From assembly GCA_000697475.1 (NCBI GenBank), contig JNEU01001114.1, forward strand, positions 121,515 through 185,514: a stretch of 64,000 bases of DNA, read 5' to 3'. This document shows positions 34,444 to 45,658 of this stretch, piece after piece (within the stretch, counting starts at the first letter, position 1; each line of letters begins with the position of its first letter). Source of the stretch: Lichtheimia corymbifera B2541 (taxonomy: Eukaryota; Mucoromycota; Mucoromycetes; Mucorales; Lichtheimiaceae). The notes under the pieces were generated by a model that was given only the letters and a program-made list of their open reading frames with translations, made no database searches and was not told the origin of the DNA. The translations under genes were made by a program, and so were the position numbers.

Positions 34444-36032
34444 ATGGGCAAGGCCGACCTGGAAACTCTCAAGCAGCAAAAGAAAGCCAAAAAGCTTGCT
34501 CAAAAGGAAGTATCCAAAGGCAACGCACAGCAGCAGCTTCCTCCATCACCATTGCAGCGATCGTTCAAGGCCCTACCGAATCCACGTCCACTTGCAAAAG
34601 GTCGATTGGGATCGTTCACTGTAATGACGTTCAACGTAAGTATTCCAGCTTTGGTAAGGGATTGTCGTATTCATATAAACCTGGTGTAGATCTTGGGGCA
34701 ATGTCTGGTGAAACGCGAGCTGTTCCCTGATTCCGGTGAGATGTTGAAGTGGGTGAGTATTGTCTTGACGATTGGACTTGGGGTAGCATGGCGTTAATAT
34801 GTTGGTGTAGAAAACGCGTCGTAATATGATTGCTGCCGAGATATCAATGTATAAGCCAGACTTGATGTGTCTTCAAGGTAAAGCAGAGAGAGGCGGCATT
34901 AATATTGATATCCTTTTTGCTCACATATATGATATAGAGGTAGATCAATACGATACATTCTACAAGCCGCTCTTGGAGAAACTTGGGTATGGTAAACGAT
35001 ACTTTGGAAATTGTTTGTTGATGCTAATGGATTATATTGTGTCCATTCATCCAGTTACAAGGCTGAACATTTCACTCATCCCAAAAAGAAGCATGGTAAG
35101 ATGGATTGGATTGGATATGGTGGTGGAGAAGATGTTGTATATTTACTGAAAGGCATGATGATGGCTATTAGGCTGCTTGATCGGATACAATGCAACTTTA
35201 TTTGAGATGGTCAATTATACAACAGTGGATTATGATTCAGACAAGCTATGCCCACCGACTTGGATTACGGGCAATATTGCTCAAATCATGGCTCTTAAGC
35301 ATTTGGAACATCCTGGACTTGGTATTGTTCTTGGCAACACTCACATGTATTGGCGACCCAATGCAACCTATGAGCGTTTACGACAAACGGCTATTTACAC
35401 TGAGCGACTCATGGAGTTCAAAAATACCTTGGATTCGAGCACAGAATGGGTCCCAATTGTCATTGGTGGTAAGTTGGATAAACTTTGACTGGAATCATGC
35501 GCTCGTATTCATCACCCATTGTAATACCATAAAAGATTTCAACACCGGACCTACCGATCCTGGCCATGCTGCAGTGACGAGCACTGAGCTTCCACAAAAA
35601 GAGGAAAAGGAATTGGAGGAATCAAGATTGAACCCTGGCTCTTTTATGGAACAAGAAGAAGAATCATCCAATGTTGCTGGGCAAGAACAAGGGGAAGAGG
35701 CGCCCATTGAACCCAACAAGACAATGCCGACATGTGACCTGGTACAGGTGTTGAAGAAATATACACCAAGATGGCATAGCGTGTACAGCTGTTATGGAGA
35801 ATTGGATAGCGCAATGTCATATTCGGCAAGTGGTGAACCCAAGTTTACCAATTATACTGTTGCATACAAGGGTACTTTGGATTATATCCTCATCCGTGAC
35901 CAAGAAGATACCGTTTCAGCAACCGAGATATTGATGCTTCCCCCAGAGGAAAGTGTGATGCCATCCCTTCCAAATAGAAACTTTGGCAGTGATCACATGT
36001 GCTTAGTAGCCAAATTCGATTTTACAGCTTAG
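34444..36032 (+). CDS. NGL2: NGL2-like RNA exonuclease (endonuclease/exonuclease/phosphatase fold)
   Basis: Seven exons: 34444-34635, 34690-34752, 34811-34877, 34938-34986, 35055-35095, 35172-35468 and 35536-36032 (401 aa). Ngl proteins belong to the Ccr4-like EEP nuclease family; yeast Ngl2 trims the 3' end of 5.8S rRNA. Landmarks: FTVMTFNILGQCLVKRELFP, the metal-binding Glu in DLMCLQEVDQY, KKKHGCLIGYN, LGNTHMYWRP, the catalytic GGDFN split across the last intron, LDYILI, and the C-terminal catalytic His in GSDHMCLVAKF. An acidic, Gln/Glu-rich insert follows GGDFN. The N-terminus is Lys-rich (LKQQKKAKKLAQKE), like a nucleolar signal. The ATG at 34444 is the first in frame. NGL1/NGL3 remain alternatives for the exact paralogue. 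Confidence 0.9.
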
Positions 36033-36111
36033 ATCTCAAATAGAACACTCTTTTTAATTTTCGCTGCTGTATGCTCTATACGTCTATGATAAGGGAATGA
36101 TGGAATTGGAA

Positions 36112-37612
36112 TCAATGGGAATCTGATGATGATGAAAGGCCAACAAATTCTTGGATATCTCCTGTGAGCGATTTGAACAATCGATCCTCGCCAAACTTGT
36201 TTGGCATCAACGCTATCATTAATCAATAGCATTAGCTTAGTGATGATGAGGACAACTTGTGATTTTCCTTACCTGTCACGCATTGAGCATGTTTCAGACG
36301 CTTATGCAAACGGATACGGATGTCCACCTGTTCACGTCGTTCGGGCGATAACACCTGTCCAAACATGTTGTACATATCGACGGATTGCTCACGAGGCACG
36401 GTTGTATCAGCATCGCCATGAATAAATAAGATCTTTGGTAGAGATTCGAGAAGAGTGGATGACGTTGCAAAAAGTTCTTCATGTTCTTGGACTAGGTCAT
36501 ATGGCGAATTCTCTGCATATCCTTCAACCGATGACCCCATAGCACGTGACATGGCCGACAACTTATCGACACCTCGCTTAGTCTCGAATGCCAAATGACG
36601 TTCAATCGAATAAACACCAGCAAGCCTTCCCAAAATAAAATCAGTACCACGTATTTACATGAGGAGGTGGTAATTCGATGATACTTACAAGATGACACCT
36701 TGCACAACAGGCAGCATTCGTCTATCAGAATCCTCCTTTTGAACTTTGCTGATAAGATCGGATAAAATCGTCTGTGTAATGAGATGTGCACCAGCGCTAT
36801 GGCCCTGAAATTGTTGGTTTAGTATCAATTTCCCGTTCCCAACGTCGAGTTGAATCCTTACCATCACAAAGATATTGTCACGATCGCCATTGAATTCTTC
36901 AGCATGATCATATGCCCACTGGATACTGGATCGTACATCATCATACATGGCAGCCACCTTGACGAGAGGGTATTTACGATAATCAGGAACCACCACAGCG
37001 CATCCAAGTTCTCGCAACGTATTTGCCAAAGGTGTATAGATAAATTTGGAGCCAGATGACCATGAACCACCGTAGATAAAGACAATGATAGGAGCACGCT
37101 CACGATTGGGACGATACGTATCAAGCTTGCATGAAGGATGGGCTTTCGAATATTGGATATCTCGTCTATAACAACGCAATCGTTACTAAAATGAGGCTCT
37201 TGTAACCAACCCCACCTTCCTACTTACTTGATCAACTGAGGAAAATCCTTACGCACGAGCCATCTCCAGTGCAAGTAGGTAATAATCAAGGGCATATCAG
37301 TTATCCAGCCCACCACCAGCTGCACAAAAGCGACGTTGGCCTTGTAGACCCGTGATGGATTAAGAGGAAGGTTGAACTTTGCATCCGTTTGTGCCATACG
37401 CAAATAGAGCATCCATGCGATACAATATGCGGCTCCTAAGAAGAGAGAGAAAGGTTCATGGTCAGTAACTCTCGATTCAACACGATCCAGAATAAACAAG
37501 AGCAATGCGTACCGATTGAGAATAAAAAGAAGGGCAACGAGATCACAATGAGCACTGCAGCCAATGGTAATCCAAAGAGCGATGCCCACACGTAAAGCCT
37601 TCGAGAATCCAT
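36112..37612 (-). CDS. Membrane-anchored alpha/beta hydrolase (prenylcysteine methylesterase-like)
   Basis: Six exons: 37612-37513, 37435-37228, 37165-36862, 36804-36689, 36625-36273 and 36212-36112 (393 aa). Two or three hydrophobic segments fill the first ~90 residues (LFGLPLAAVLIVISLPFFLF, then GAAYCIAWMLYL and a third, VAFVQLVVGWITDMPLIITYL). The hydrolase domain follows: VFIYGGSWSSG (oxyanion), nucleophile elbow GHSAGAH created at an exon junction, acid loop FIHGDADTTVP and likely catalytic His in LKHAQCVTA. Order and spacing fit the isoprenylcysteine methylesterase / steryl acetyl-hydrolase-like group of ER esterases. Substrate is not determinable. An alternative unspliced reading starting at 37724 gives a less membrane-like N-terminus and was rejected. 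Its 3' end lies 79 bp from the convergent NGL2-like gene. Confidence 0.88.
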
Positions 37613-37726
37613 ATGGCAAGGGTATGTGTGAGTGGAAACGAGTAGAAGGTGTAGTAGACATTTTGTGCGGTTTCACAAATTTAACTGCAGGCTGAGGTTT
37701 CTTGCTGAGAGATTTCGACTGCACTC

Positions 37727-38017
37727 ATGCACCACCTGTATCTAAGCAACCTGGTAACTGACATGACATTGGTGGATGCAATGATCGATTCATACTTATC
37801 ACCCTTTTATGCAATTCATCCTTCTCACGAGCATGCACGGTCCTACTCAAACCATTGCTGGATATCATCAACTCTTGATACAGCTCAAAATGAAAACGAG
37901 AATCAAAAACTGCATCCCAGATCCCTTATCATGGAAGAATATGAGCAATGCCTTGACCAATTAGCCCCATTATCCTCGGTCCTTGTGAAGATGCCTTCTT
38001 CATCACTTTTGCCCTAA
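37727..38017 (+). CDS. Doubtful small ORF, 96 aa
   Basis: Begins 114 bp upstream of, and divergent from, the hydrolase gene. Polar sequence with one acidic helical stretch (LIMEEYEQCLDQLAPL). No motif, no signal peptide and no splice-linked extension. It may simply be leader or promoter sequence that happens to be open. Confidence 0.2.
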   Translation: MHHLYLSNLVTDMTLVDAMIDSYLSPFYAIHPSHEHARSYSNHCWISSTLDTAQNENENQKLHPRSLIMEEYEQCLDQLAPLSSVLVKMPSSSLLP

Positions 38018-39294
38018 ATGAAAAAAAACTCAACCTTCCTACAACATATGACCCTGGTATATCAGAGTAGTTATTGAAGTTTATAAGATCGTTATTGCTA
38101 TTCCTATATGTGAAAAGAGACCATGTACCTGAATCCTAGTCATAATTATGAATGTTAAAATGGGTATGGGAGACGCTGAATAAAATTGATTGGTATATTA
38201 CGAGTCTTCTATGATGACAAGGCTAAACATTCGATGCAACCAGTGCTCCTCGATCCCACTACTATCACGTTTTTATCAAATGATGGCTCACAAAAGTGCG
38301 TGTCGAAGCTGCTAGTATGTAAAGTTCAATGAGAGGTTCTTATAGTGTACATCCAGGAAAAATTCTTAGTATGCTTTGAGTGCATACCATGCATGAAGGG
38401 AGATCTCAAAGCTGCTTTGTGCGAAAAGTTCAAGTCGACATTCATTCATGCAGTCATCAGCGCTTGCATTTTGTTTTCAGCTTTTGCCTTACGAATAGCA
38501 TAGCAATTTACAGTGATTGGGGAAATGAATGCCCTTCATAGTAGGTATATTATAATAGCTCGTCAGTTGTAGTGAACCAATCTAAGCATCTGGGAAGCGA
38601 TGTATATAGTATACGCACAATTGCCTCCATAGTATCGAATCACTGCTTGCATAAATCTTGTGCTACTTTGGAACAAACAAGATGTGGCGGTTTCGTGGTG
38701 TCTATCCTAATAAACACCGTAGCACTCTGAATAATGAAGTATGCTGGAGGATATGTGTACAAGAAATTATTGACCTCCATACATGCTGATTCACTGATAC
38801 TATGAAGTCTTAATCTCGTAGTTGTACCTGCTGTATTCGTGTAGTAGAAGATGTGAAATGGATAACAATGAAAAGGTTACGTGAGAACCGGAAAGGGGTT
38901 CGTGCATCTTTATGATCGTATAACAAAGAACGATGATCTAATTTTAACCCCCATCTAGAGCAGTACGTTAGAGAGGCGACTGTCATACTACTATCAAAAA
39001 AACACAATAATATATCGGTTTGCAGCTTTGTTTATTCAGAGGGATCATTATTGCTACTACAGTCGTTCCATACAAGGGGCTGCTTGTGGAGCATTCCCGT
39101 GCGCATTTTTTAAGTATGTCTAAAGGCTTGTATAAAAAGAGGGGGTGGATGTATGAATGATAAAGTTGCATCAATGAACCAATGCAATTTCCAAATGGGG
39201 GATCGTGATGAGTGTGGCTGGCATACAAATGCTGCTATAATGCTGAACGACGACTACGACACCCTGCTGCCTTGTCTCCGGTTGCGACGATCCC
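38018..39294. other. Intergenic, no supported gene
   Basis: About 1.3 kb of A/T-rich sequence with short ORFs on both strands and no motif, repeat or RNA gene that I can see. The right end is the upstream region of eIF2D. Confidence 0.5.
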
Positions 39295-41558
39295 ATGTTC
39301 AAAAAGCCATTGTCCCAGATCAAGTCCTTTAGTCCATTACGATCATCCGATCGGCGCCGGTTTCAAAACGACGCATACAATGCTTATCCCACTCTCAAAG
39401 AGAAATGCTCGCAAGAAGGCGCGTCTCCCCTGATGCCCGACCCGTTGCTATCAGCCAAGTTTTCCACATCGAATAACGTGAACGGCATTGTCCATGTTGC
39501 AAACAACAAACCACTATGGCTCAAGCTCGAAGGACTTCCACCTATACCTACAGGTATATAACACATGTATTGTCTTATTGGAGGCGAGTGCATGATATTG
39601 ACTTGTATGCAAATCTCTATAGTCTATACTCTATGGGAACATCCAGAAGCGCTTCCAATGTTTTATACTGTTGGTCCTGTGATTCAAAAGTTGATTGATG
39701 GTGCAGGTATGGATGGGATGCTTCAAGGCTATTCTTTCAAGTCTTTCACACATACTTGCATGATAGATTTGATGATTCCAGGTGTATTTCCCGGCCCTGA
39801 TGGAACGATCCCAGCTGTTGAAAAGGGTGATCTCGTAGCAATCACTGTACGAGGTTATAGGCAAGTGATATAACAATGGGCGCAGATCCTTATTGAAGAT
39901 ATTAACCTACATTACAGTTATCCATTGGCTGTTGGTACCATGGCTTTGGCATCAAAGGATATCAAGGTGCGATCTGGCATGAAGGGCAAAGCAATCTATT
40001 TGATCCATGTTTATCATGATGCTCTTTGGGCAATGGGCGACAAATCGGATCCACCAGAAATGAAGGCACTATCGGATGATGAATATGAGGAGGAAGATGA
40101 AGACTCACCCCAAGCCAAGGATGAAGCTGAAGGTCTTGCTGATAATGTGGAAGCACAGTTGAGTGTCCAAGATGCCAAGATCCATGAAGACACCCCTCAA
40201 CAACAAGAGGATGAAAAACCCAAGCTGTCAGCTGCTGGTATGTAGAAAATGGTTCATGCTTGGATGTCATGTTAATGTTGTGTCTTTTAGAGGTCGATGA
40301 TGTTTTGAAAGAAGCTCTGCTACAAGCACTATTGTTCAAGATGACACCAGAAAAGGCACAGACTCAATTGCCCATATCAGCTTCAGCATTATACACATCG
40401 TACATCTTACCCTGTCGTCCAAGAGGTCGTGGCTCGGATGCTGATATCAAGCAATCAACATGGAAGAAGCTTCAAAAGTTCTTAAAGGTCATGGATAAGG
40501 CTCAGATTCTCAAGATCAAAGATCAACGAGGTGAAACGACCGTGACATCTGTCAATTTTTCACATCCTAGGTAAGATGAATGAACCAATTGGCACAATTG
40601 ATTCTGATGTTTTTTGCAGTTTCCAAGGATTGAGCCCATACAAGACCATTGGCACTCCACCTACTACCACGCAGGGCGAAGGAAATAAGTCACCATCTGC
40701 CGATAATGACAAAAAGACATCAGCATCCAAAGGATCCATCGAGATCCAGGAATTATACAAGCCCCAAGGCAAAGGCATCATCCCTCTTTTTGAAGCTACC
40801 AAACACAGCATTGATGAAGCGTATACTTCCCAGGAGGTTCGCAAAATCATTACGGAATATATCAAGGAGAGTGAGCTGGCAAATCCAAGAAATCAGCGGT
40901 ATGTTCACTTGCTTTTATTGTATGTTTGTTGTTCAAGATACTAATTTATGGGGCATGTGTATATGTAAAAAGTATGGTCCGGATTGATGCACTATTATGT
41001 GATGCGGTGCTCAAGAAAACCGAATATCGCACGGTGGATGAGCTTACACGAGAGCAGATACTGGATAGGTAATACCGCATTTCCAATTATCCAACACGGA
41101 CATTGACCCTATCATGTCGTAGATTACTGCCACAAATGCAGGCTTATCATGTTATAAGTTTCCCTGGACAAGAGCCTGAAGTCAGGAAGGGGGAGCCAAA
41201 GCCCATTACGGTTACTCAAGAGGTGCGTATGGGTCGGAAAACGATCACCAAAGTGGTTGGCTTGGAGCGATACAACATCGATGTTGCGGATATGTGTAAA
41301 GAGTTGACCAAGTTATGTGCAAGCAGTGCAACACGTAAGTGCCCTACAACTTTCTACATGATGAGAGCATGGACCTTATATCAATCGCCTTTAGATAATC
41401 CCGTTCCTGGAACAAGTCCCAAACACCCCGTCCATGAGATCTTAGTACAAGGCCCCCAATTCAAACATGTCAATACACTTTTGGTCAACCGAGGTGTACC
41501 CACTCGCATGATTGCTTTCGATGATAAGACCAAGAAGAAAGGAAAAGGAAAGAAATAA
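39295..41558 (+). CDS. TMA64: Translation initiation/recycling factor eIF2D (ligatin)
   Basis: Nine exons: 39295-39553, 39623-39706, 39767-39860, 39918-40237, 40291-40570, 40620-40898, 40973-41068, 41123-41334 and 41395-41558 (595 aa). eIF2D binds the 40S subunit and delivers or removes tRNA during non-canonical initiation and post-termination recycling. The N-terminus MFKKP..IKSFSPLRSSDRRRF and the YTLWEHPEALP / DLMIPGVFPGP / KGDLVAI block are the DUF1947-PUA module. After an acidic linker come the SWIB/MDM2 region (TSYILPCRP..., IKQSTWKKLQKFLKVM) and a C-terminal SUI1 domain (GRKTITKVVGLERYNIDV, EILVQGPQ, LLVNRGVP) ending in Lys. Intron 3 (39861-39917) is GC-AG. The last intron (41335-41394) is 60 nt with no stop, so retention would add 20 residues in frame. 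Confidence 0.95.
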
Positions 41559-41568
41559 AGTGTACAAT

Positions 41569-42418
41569 TTACTTGAGCAGCTCCTCCCTTTGTAAGACTT
41601 CTTTTTCTAATTTGATCAATACTGTTGTGCGTTGTGGAAAACCATCGATAGGGACCGTATGAGCTGTGACCCGTGCAGGCTATGTCATGGCGTGTGTGAG
41701 TACTTGAACAATGCATAGACGCGAATCACTTACGAATTGGCATCCATCCAAAACAGCCTCCACAATGCCAGCCACGAATGCGTTGCAGTTGAGTTGAGAT
41801 AGTTCTTTTGGCACTGAGATATAACGACTTAAGATGGGATCGTTGTCAGATATCATGTCTATAATATAACCGTGTTAATACGTTATCAATATGGTATCAT
41901 GTCGTCAATCCAACTTGCATTCATCTTCATTTTCTGTGCTCTTTTCGAGGGAATCGGCCTGTTTGCCAAAAAGTGCTTTCCATACAACGCTATGAATGAA
42001 GTAAAGTACACCAAGTACTCGTGTTTCTCGTTTGGCATTCTTTTCACGCCACACCAACAGCTCCAACATCCGGAGACCAACGCGATAACCGAATTCGTTT
42101 AATCTATACGATAGGACGTGTTAAAAGGCATATTTATGCATCTATCTTTACACTCTTACTTTCTCTCAAGGTCCTGGATGCCGTTCACTCGTTTCTGGGT
42201 ATATTGAAGCATCTCGGAAAAGAGAAACGTCTGTGCACTAAGACTGACCTATCTCAGAGATGAATAACACAATGGCGATTGGCACGATTATGCAAGCGTA
42301 CCTCGGCACCCCTAGTCTTGTTAAGGTTTCTTTCCAAAATACTCTTGGCTCGAGCCAAACGTTGCTCACTATAAGCTGCAGATGTTGCCGATGTGGTGCG
42401 TGAAAGGTTGGTGGACAT
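41569..42418 (-). CDS. TRS31: TRAPP complex subunit TRS31 / TRAPPC5
   Basis: Five exons: 42418-42302, 42230-42160, 42103-41919, 41858-41734 and 41679-41569 (202 aa). TRS31 is a core subunit of the TRAPP tethering complexes that act as Rab (Ypt1/Ypt31) exchange factors at the ER-Golgi and Golgi. Family landmarks: [106 protein letters not shown] and [10 protein letters not shown]. Intron 4 (41859-41918) uses a GC donor (GAAT|GCAAGT); splicing there restores EYMISDNDP. The junction of exons 1 and 2 is the least certain part. The stop lies 10 bp from the convergent eIF2D stop, so their transcripts must overlap. Confidence 0.9.
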
Positions 42419-42833
42419 TGGCAAAAGTAGTAGTGAAAAGCAGGAGCAGCAGCGCTTGAGCGGTTCCAGAAATCACGGATCATGGATGGGATGTCACACA
42501 AGCGTATCGCCTCTCTCAAGTCAATTAGTTTTCGCCAACAACAGTTTCCTTAGCAACAGCTTCTCAAATAGAAGCTCGGTCAATCGTCCTTTATATCTAT
42601 ACTAGCGATGGATTGTTGGTTGTTGAAATAAACATGCGTCCATTATTCCATACACATGGTGATATAACTTGCTAGTTGAATATAAAGTGCTTTGAATCAT
42701 TGCTGCATATCTTTCTTTTGCATGTAACTAATGTTGCTATATAGGGACGACCATTGCAAAAGAATACACCATGATAATCGTAAATCAACTCTTTATATAT
42801 GTATAGCTTTTTTGATGGGAGATGCTGTATTTT
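42419..42833. other. Intergenic, no supported gene
   Basis: Upstream region of TRS31 and 3' flank of the uL15m gene. Both are minus-strand genes. A TATATAGG-like stretch and A/T-rich sequence only. Confidence 0.5.
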
Positions 42834-43732
42834 CTACATGTATTTTTCAGGACGTGTGTGTGCTCGCAGAGCCAATGCGTTGTAATTGCAGGTGGTTACT
42901 TTGCCTCCAGCCTTTTCGATAGCAGCAACAGCTACTTGAGATGCTTTGGAAACTTCAATGTTGATAGGCAAACTAAACGATTCCGCACCCTAAAAGTAAT
43001 GTATGAGTATCCCATTGTATGCAACACACAACAATGAAAACGAAGCTTGCACTAGGCAACTCGATCATGCTGTGCAACGCCCTCTCCCTTGCATAAACTT
43101 ACCACACCCAAAAGCTTTACGCCATCCTCAATCTTGTGAATGCACCGTGAATCCAAAAGATCCTTCATAGTTATAGTCTTGGAGCCATCAATTCGGCCGC
43201 TCTGAATCCAATGTTGAAGACGATCCAAGTTGAGCTCTTGGTATTCCTTGCCGTGGCTGTAAAACGAATGCCGTTTAGTATCATTGCCACTCGATAGATC
43301 AACCCTATACAAGAGACTTACATGTTGTAAAAACCTCGCTTAGGCACACGCTTGAACAAGGGCGTTTGTCCACCTTCAAAACCAGGAGTAGGCTTGCCGT
43401 TGCCTGCACGAGCCTTTTGACCCTTGTGGCCACGACCTGCAGTTTTGCCCAAACCAGATCCAGGACCACGTCCCACACGCTTTCGCTATCAAAGACGAAA
43501 TTGCAAAGTCAATGGCGTGATTCAAGAATGTCGAGTTGTTGTTGTTGTTGTTGTGATGGTGGTAGTGGTGGTGGTAGAGTAAAGTAAACAATGGGGTTAC
43601 CTGGGAAACAGCGCCAGCATTATCGGCAAGAGCACCTAAATGGACAGGTTGCTTTGGTGCTTGTACAGTTGTGGAATAGTTGCGTACGGTGGAGGTGACG
43701 AGACGAGCTGATCGTAGCATGTTGGTCAACAT
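42834..43732 (-). CDS. MRPL10: Mitochondrial large-subunit ribosomal protein uL15m
   Basis: Four exons: 43732-43601, 43485-43322, 43256-43103 and 42989-42834 (201 aa). It is a structural protein of the mitochondrial 54S subunit. An Arg/Ser/Thr-rich mitochondrial presequence ([20 protein letters not shown]) precedes the L15 core: [44 protein letters not shown] (rRNA-binding loops), then [10 protein letters not shown] and a C-terminal [21 protein letters not shown] element. An upstream in-frame ATG (43783) exists, but 43732 gives the better presequence. It is nearer in size to bacterial L15 than to the ~320-aa yeast protein. Its start is 98 bp from the divergent TFIIS start, so the two share one promoter region. 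Confidence 0.93.
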
Positions 43733-43830
43733 GTCAAAATGGCGGTTTGTGTATGTGGAGGTTGTCGGGGAAAAAGCTTTCAAAAGGGAAGGGAAAAGAA
43801 AGAAGCCAGGTTCTTTTACAGCTATTTGTC

Positions 43831-45358
43831 ATGTCCAGTGAGGAGAGCATTAAGAAGGCTAAAAGTGCGTTGCAAAAGGCATGCGACAATGGTACCAGTC
43901 AGGTAAAGATAATTCCCTATCCTATACACTCCACGCATTACGATTGCACACGTCGATTGGTTGCCCACCTCTTTTTCTCTTTTTTCTTTTACGCCTGACA
44001 CGATCAGCACCCCGCAACCGACAACTCTTTGCATCGATCACCAGTCGATCGGCTTATTTTCTCTTTATTCCACACTTTGTCCCTTTCCTTGTCTGTCAAC
44101 AACCACCATTCGCTTATATCAACACATGCTTTGTGCTGTGATCTGATGTATATCACCGGTTTTACAGGACATTTTGGATATCCTCACACAGCTTGGTAAA
44201 GTCAAAGCAACGCAGGACCTTTTGAGGGTAAGAAGGATGGATAATGGAAAAGACATGGCGAGAGTCTAATATGGGTCATTGATAGAAAACAGACATTGGC
44301 AAGACACTTGGCAAGCTGAGAACCCATAGCGATGCGACTGTATCACAGAAAGCCAAAGAGATTGTGAGAAAGTGGAAGGACGATGTTGTGCAGAGTGCAA
44401 AAGCCAAAGGAGATGGAAAAGGTAATGGGGCGATTGATCACGGCAACTGCAAGACAACTCACCTTGTCCTCTAAATAGCAACCACAACAACACCAAGTAA
44501 TAACAATAATACACCATCAAACGCAAACAGTGGCCAAACAACCCCTCGACGATCATCAGCCGCTTCATCCACTGCGCCTTCACCGAAATCACCAAAGTCA
44601 CCCACATCTGAGAATGGTCCTCCTAGAACAATCAAATCGGATGATGTCAAATATCAGTCCACAGGCAATGGCCCAAGAGATAAGACAATTGAGCTCATGT
44701 ACAGTGCTGTAGCACTTGGAAGTTATGCAGGTGGGTTCATTTCATCTTTGTGACGATTGACTTTTTACCAACCAGACTACACACACAACCCCCTTTAGAT
44801 TCTGATTTACTCTTGAAACGAGCTCTCGCCATTGAGAAGACGATTTTCGATGAATTCGGTTCGATGAATGATGGATACAAGGCCAAAGTGAGAACGTTGG
44901 CATTGAATTTGAAGAGCAAGAGCAACCCTGGATTGCGTGAAAGCGTCGTGAGTGGAGAGCTTCCTATTGCCAAGCTGTGCACAATGAGTGTGGAGGTAAG
45001 ATTGTGTAACCAAGAATGGTCTTTTTGTTCCATGGTACTTATTTTAAACCAAAACCAACAGGATATGGCATCAGAGGAGTCGAAAGCGCGTGATCGTAAA
45101 TTGGCTGAAGAGGCATTATTCAAGGCAAGAGGCGCTGGATCGGCTCAAGCTGAAACAGACATGTTTATGTGTGGAAAGTGCAAGGGCCGGAGGTGTACCT
45201 ACTTTCAGATGCAGACTCGTAGTGCTGATGAACCAATGACGACCTTTGTCACTTGTGTCTCGTGCGGCAATCACTGGAAGGTAAGCTAATTATTTAATTT
45301 GGAGTACCGCGAAAAAGATGTCTAAGAATGTGTTCTTGTCCCTTTCTAGTTTTGTTGA
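43831..45358 (+). CDS. DST1: Transcription elongation factor TFIIS
   Basis: Seven exons: 43831-43902, 44168-44227, 44286-44421, 44479-44730, 44799-44995, 45062-45280 and 45350-45358 (314 aa). TFIIS rescues backtracked RNA polymerase II by stimulating transcript cleavage. The N-terminal LW/TFS2N domain (VKATQDLLRKTDIGKTLGKLRTH, AKEIVRKWK) is followed by a Ser/Pro/Thr linker. Next come the polymerase-binding central domain (LLKRALAIEKTIFDEF, KVRTLALNLKSKSNPGLRE) and the C-terminal zinc ribbon (CGKC...RSADEPMTTFVTCVSCGNHW) with its catalytic Asp-Glu pair. Intron 1 is unusually long for this locus (265 nt). The last coding exon is only 9 nt and encodes Phe-Cys-stop, the conserved end of the family. 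Confidence 0.97.
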
Positions 45359-45658
45359 TCGAAAACGTGGAGAGAGAGTGTTATAGTTGCCAATGATGTT
45401 ATCATGTTCTCTTTGTATCCAACAATCATGATTTTATATACATATACTATTCAAGTGGATTGCATAATGTTGAATGTTGTTGTGTGCTACCTGAGGAAGT
45501 AAAGGGGGAATAGAGGGGATGGTGCCTGGCTGGCGAACAACACGCGCATGTCCAATGAAGGATAGCCCCCAAATCCTCCTTTACGTGACACAAAAAGTTA
45601 TATATATGAATGGAAAGAGAACAGATTATCCTCTCTTTTATCTCCCGATTCTGCAATC
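45359..45658. other. Intergenic, TFIIS 3' flank and RA-PH gene leader
   Basis: No gene. TATATATGA at 45600-45608 lies ~55 bp upstream of the RA-PH start codon at 45659 and may be its TATA element. Confidence 0.4.

Noticed and set aside
34981..35060. Apparent frameshift in the NGL2-like gene
   Set aside because: An intron at 34987-35054 with donor GTATGG and acceptor ATCCAG restores GYKAEHFTHPKKKHG, so no frameshift is needed.
37224..37724. 166-codon unspliced N-terminus for the hydrolase at 36-37.6 kb
   Set aside because: Splicing 37436-37512 and starting at 37612 gives consensus introns and a continuous membrane-anchor region; the unspliced frame does not.
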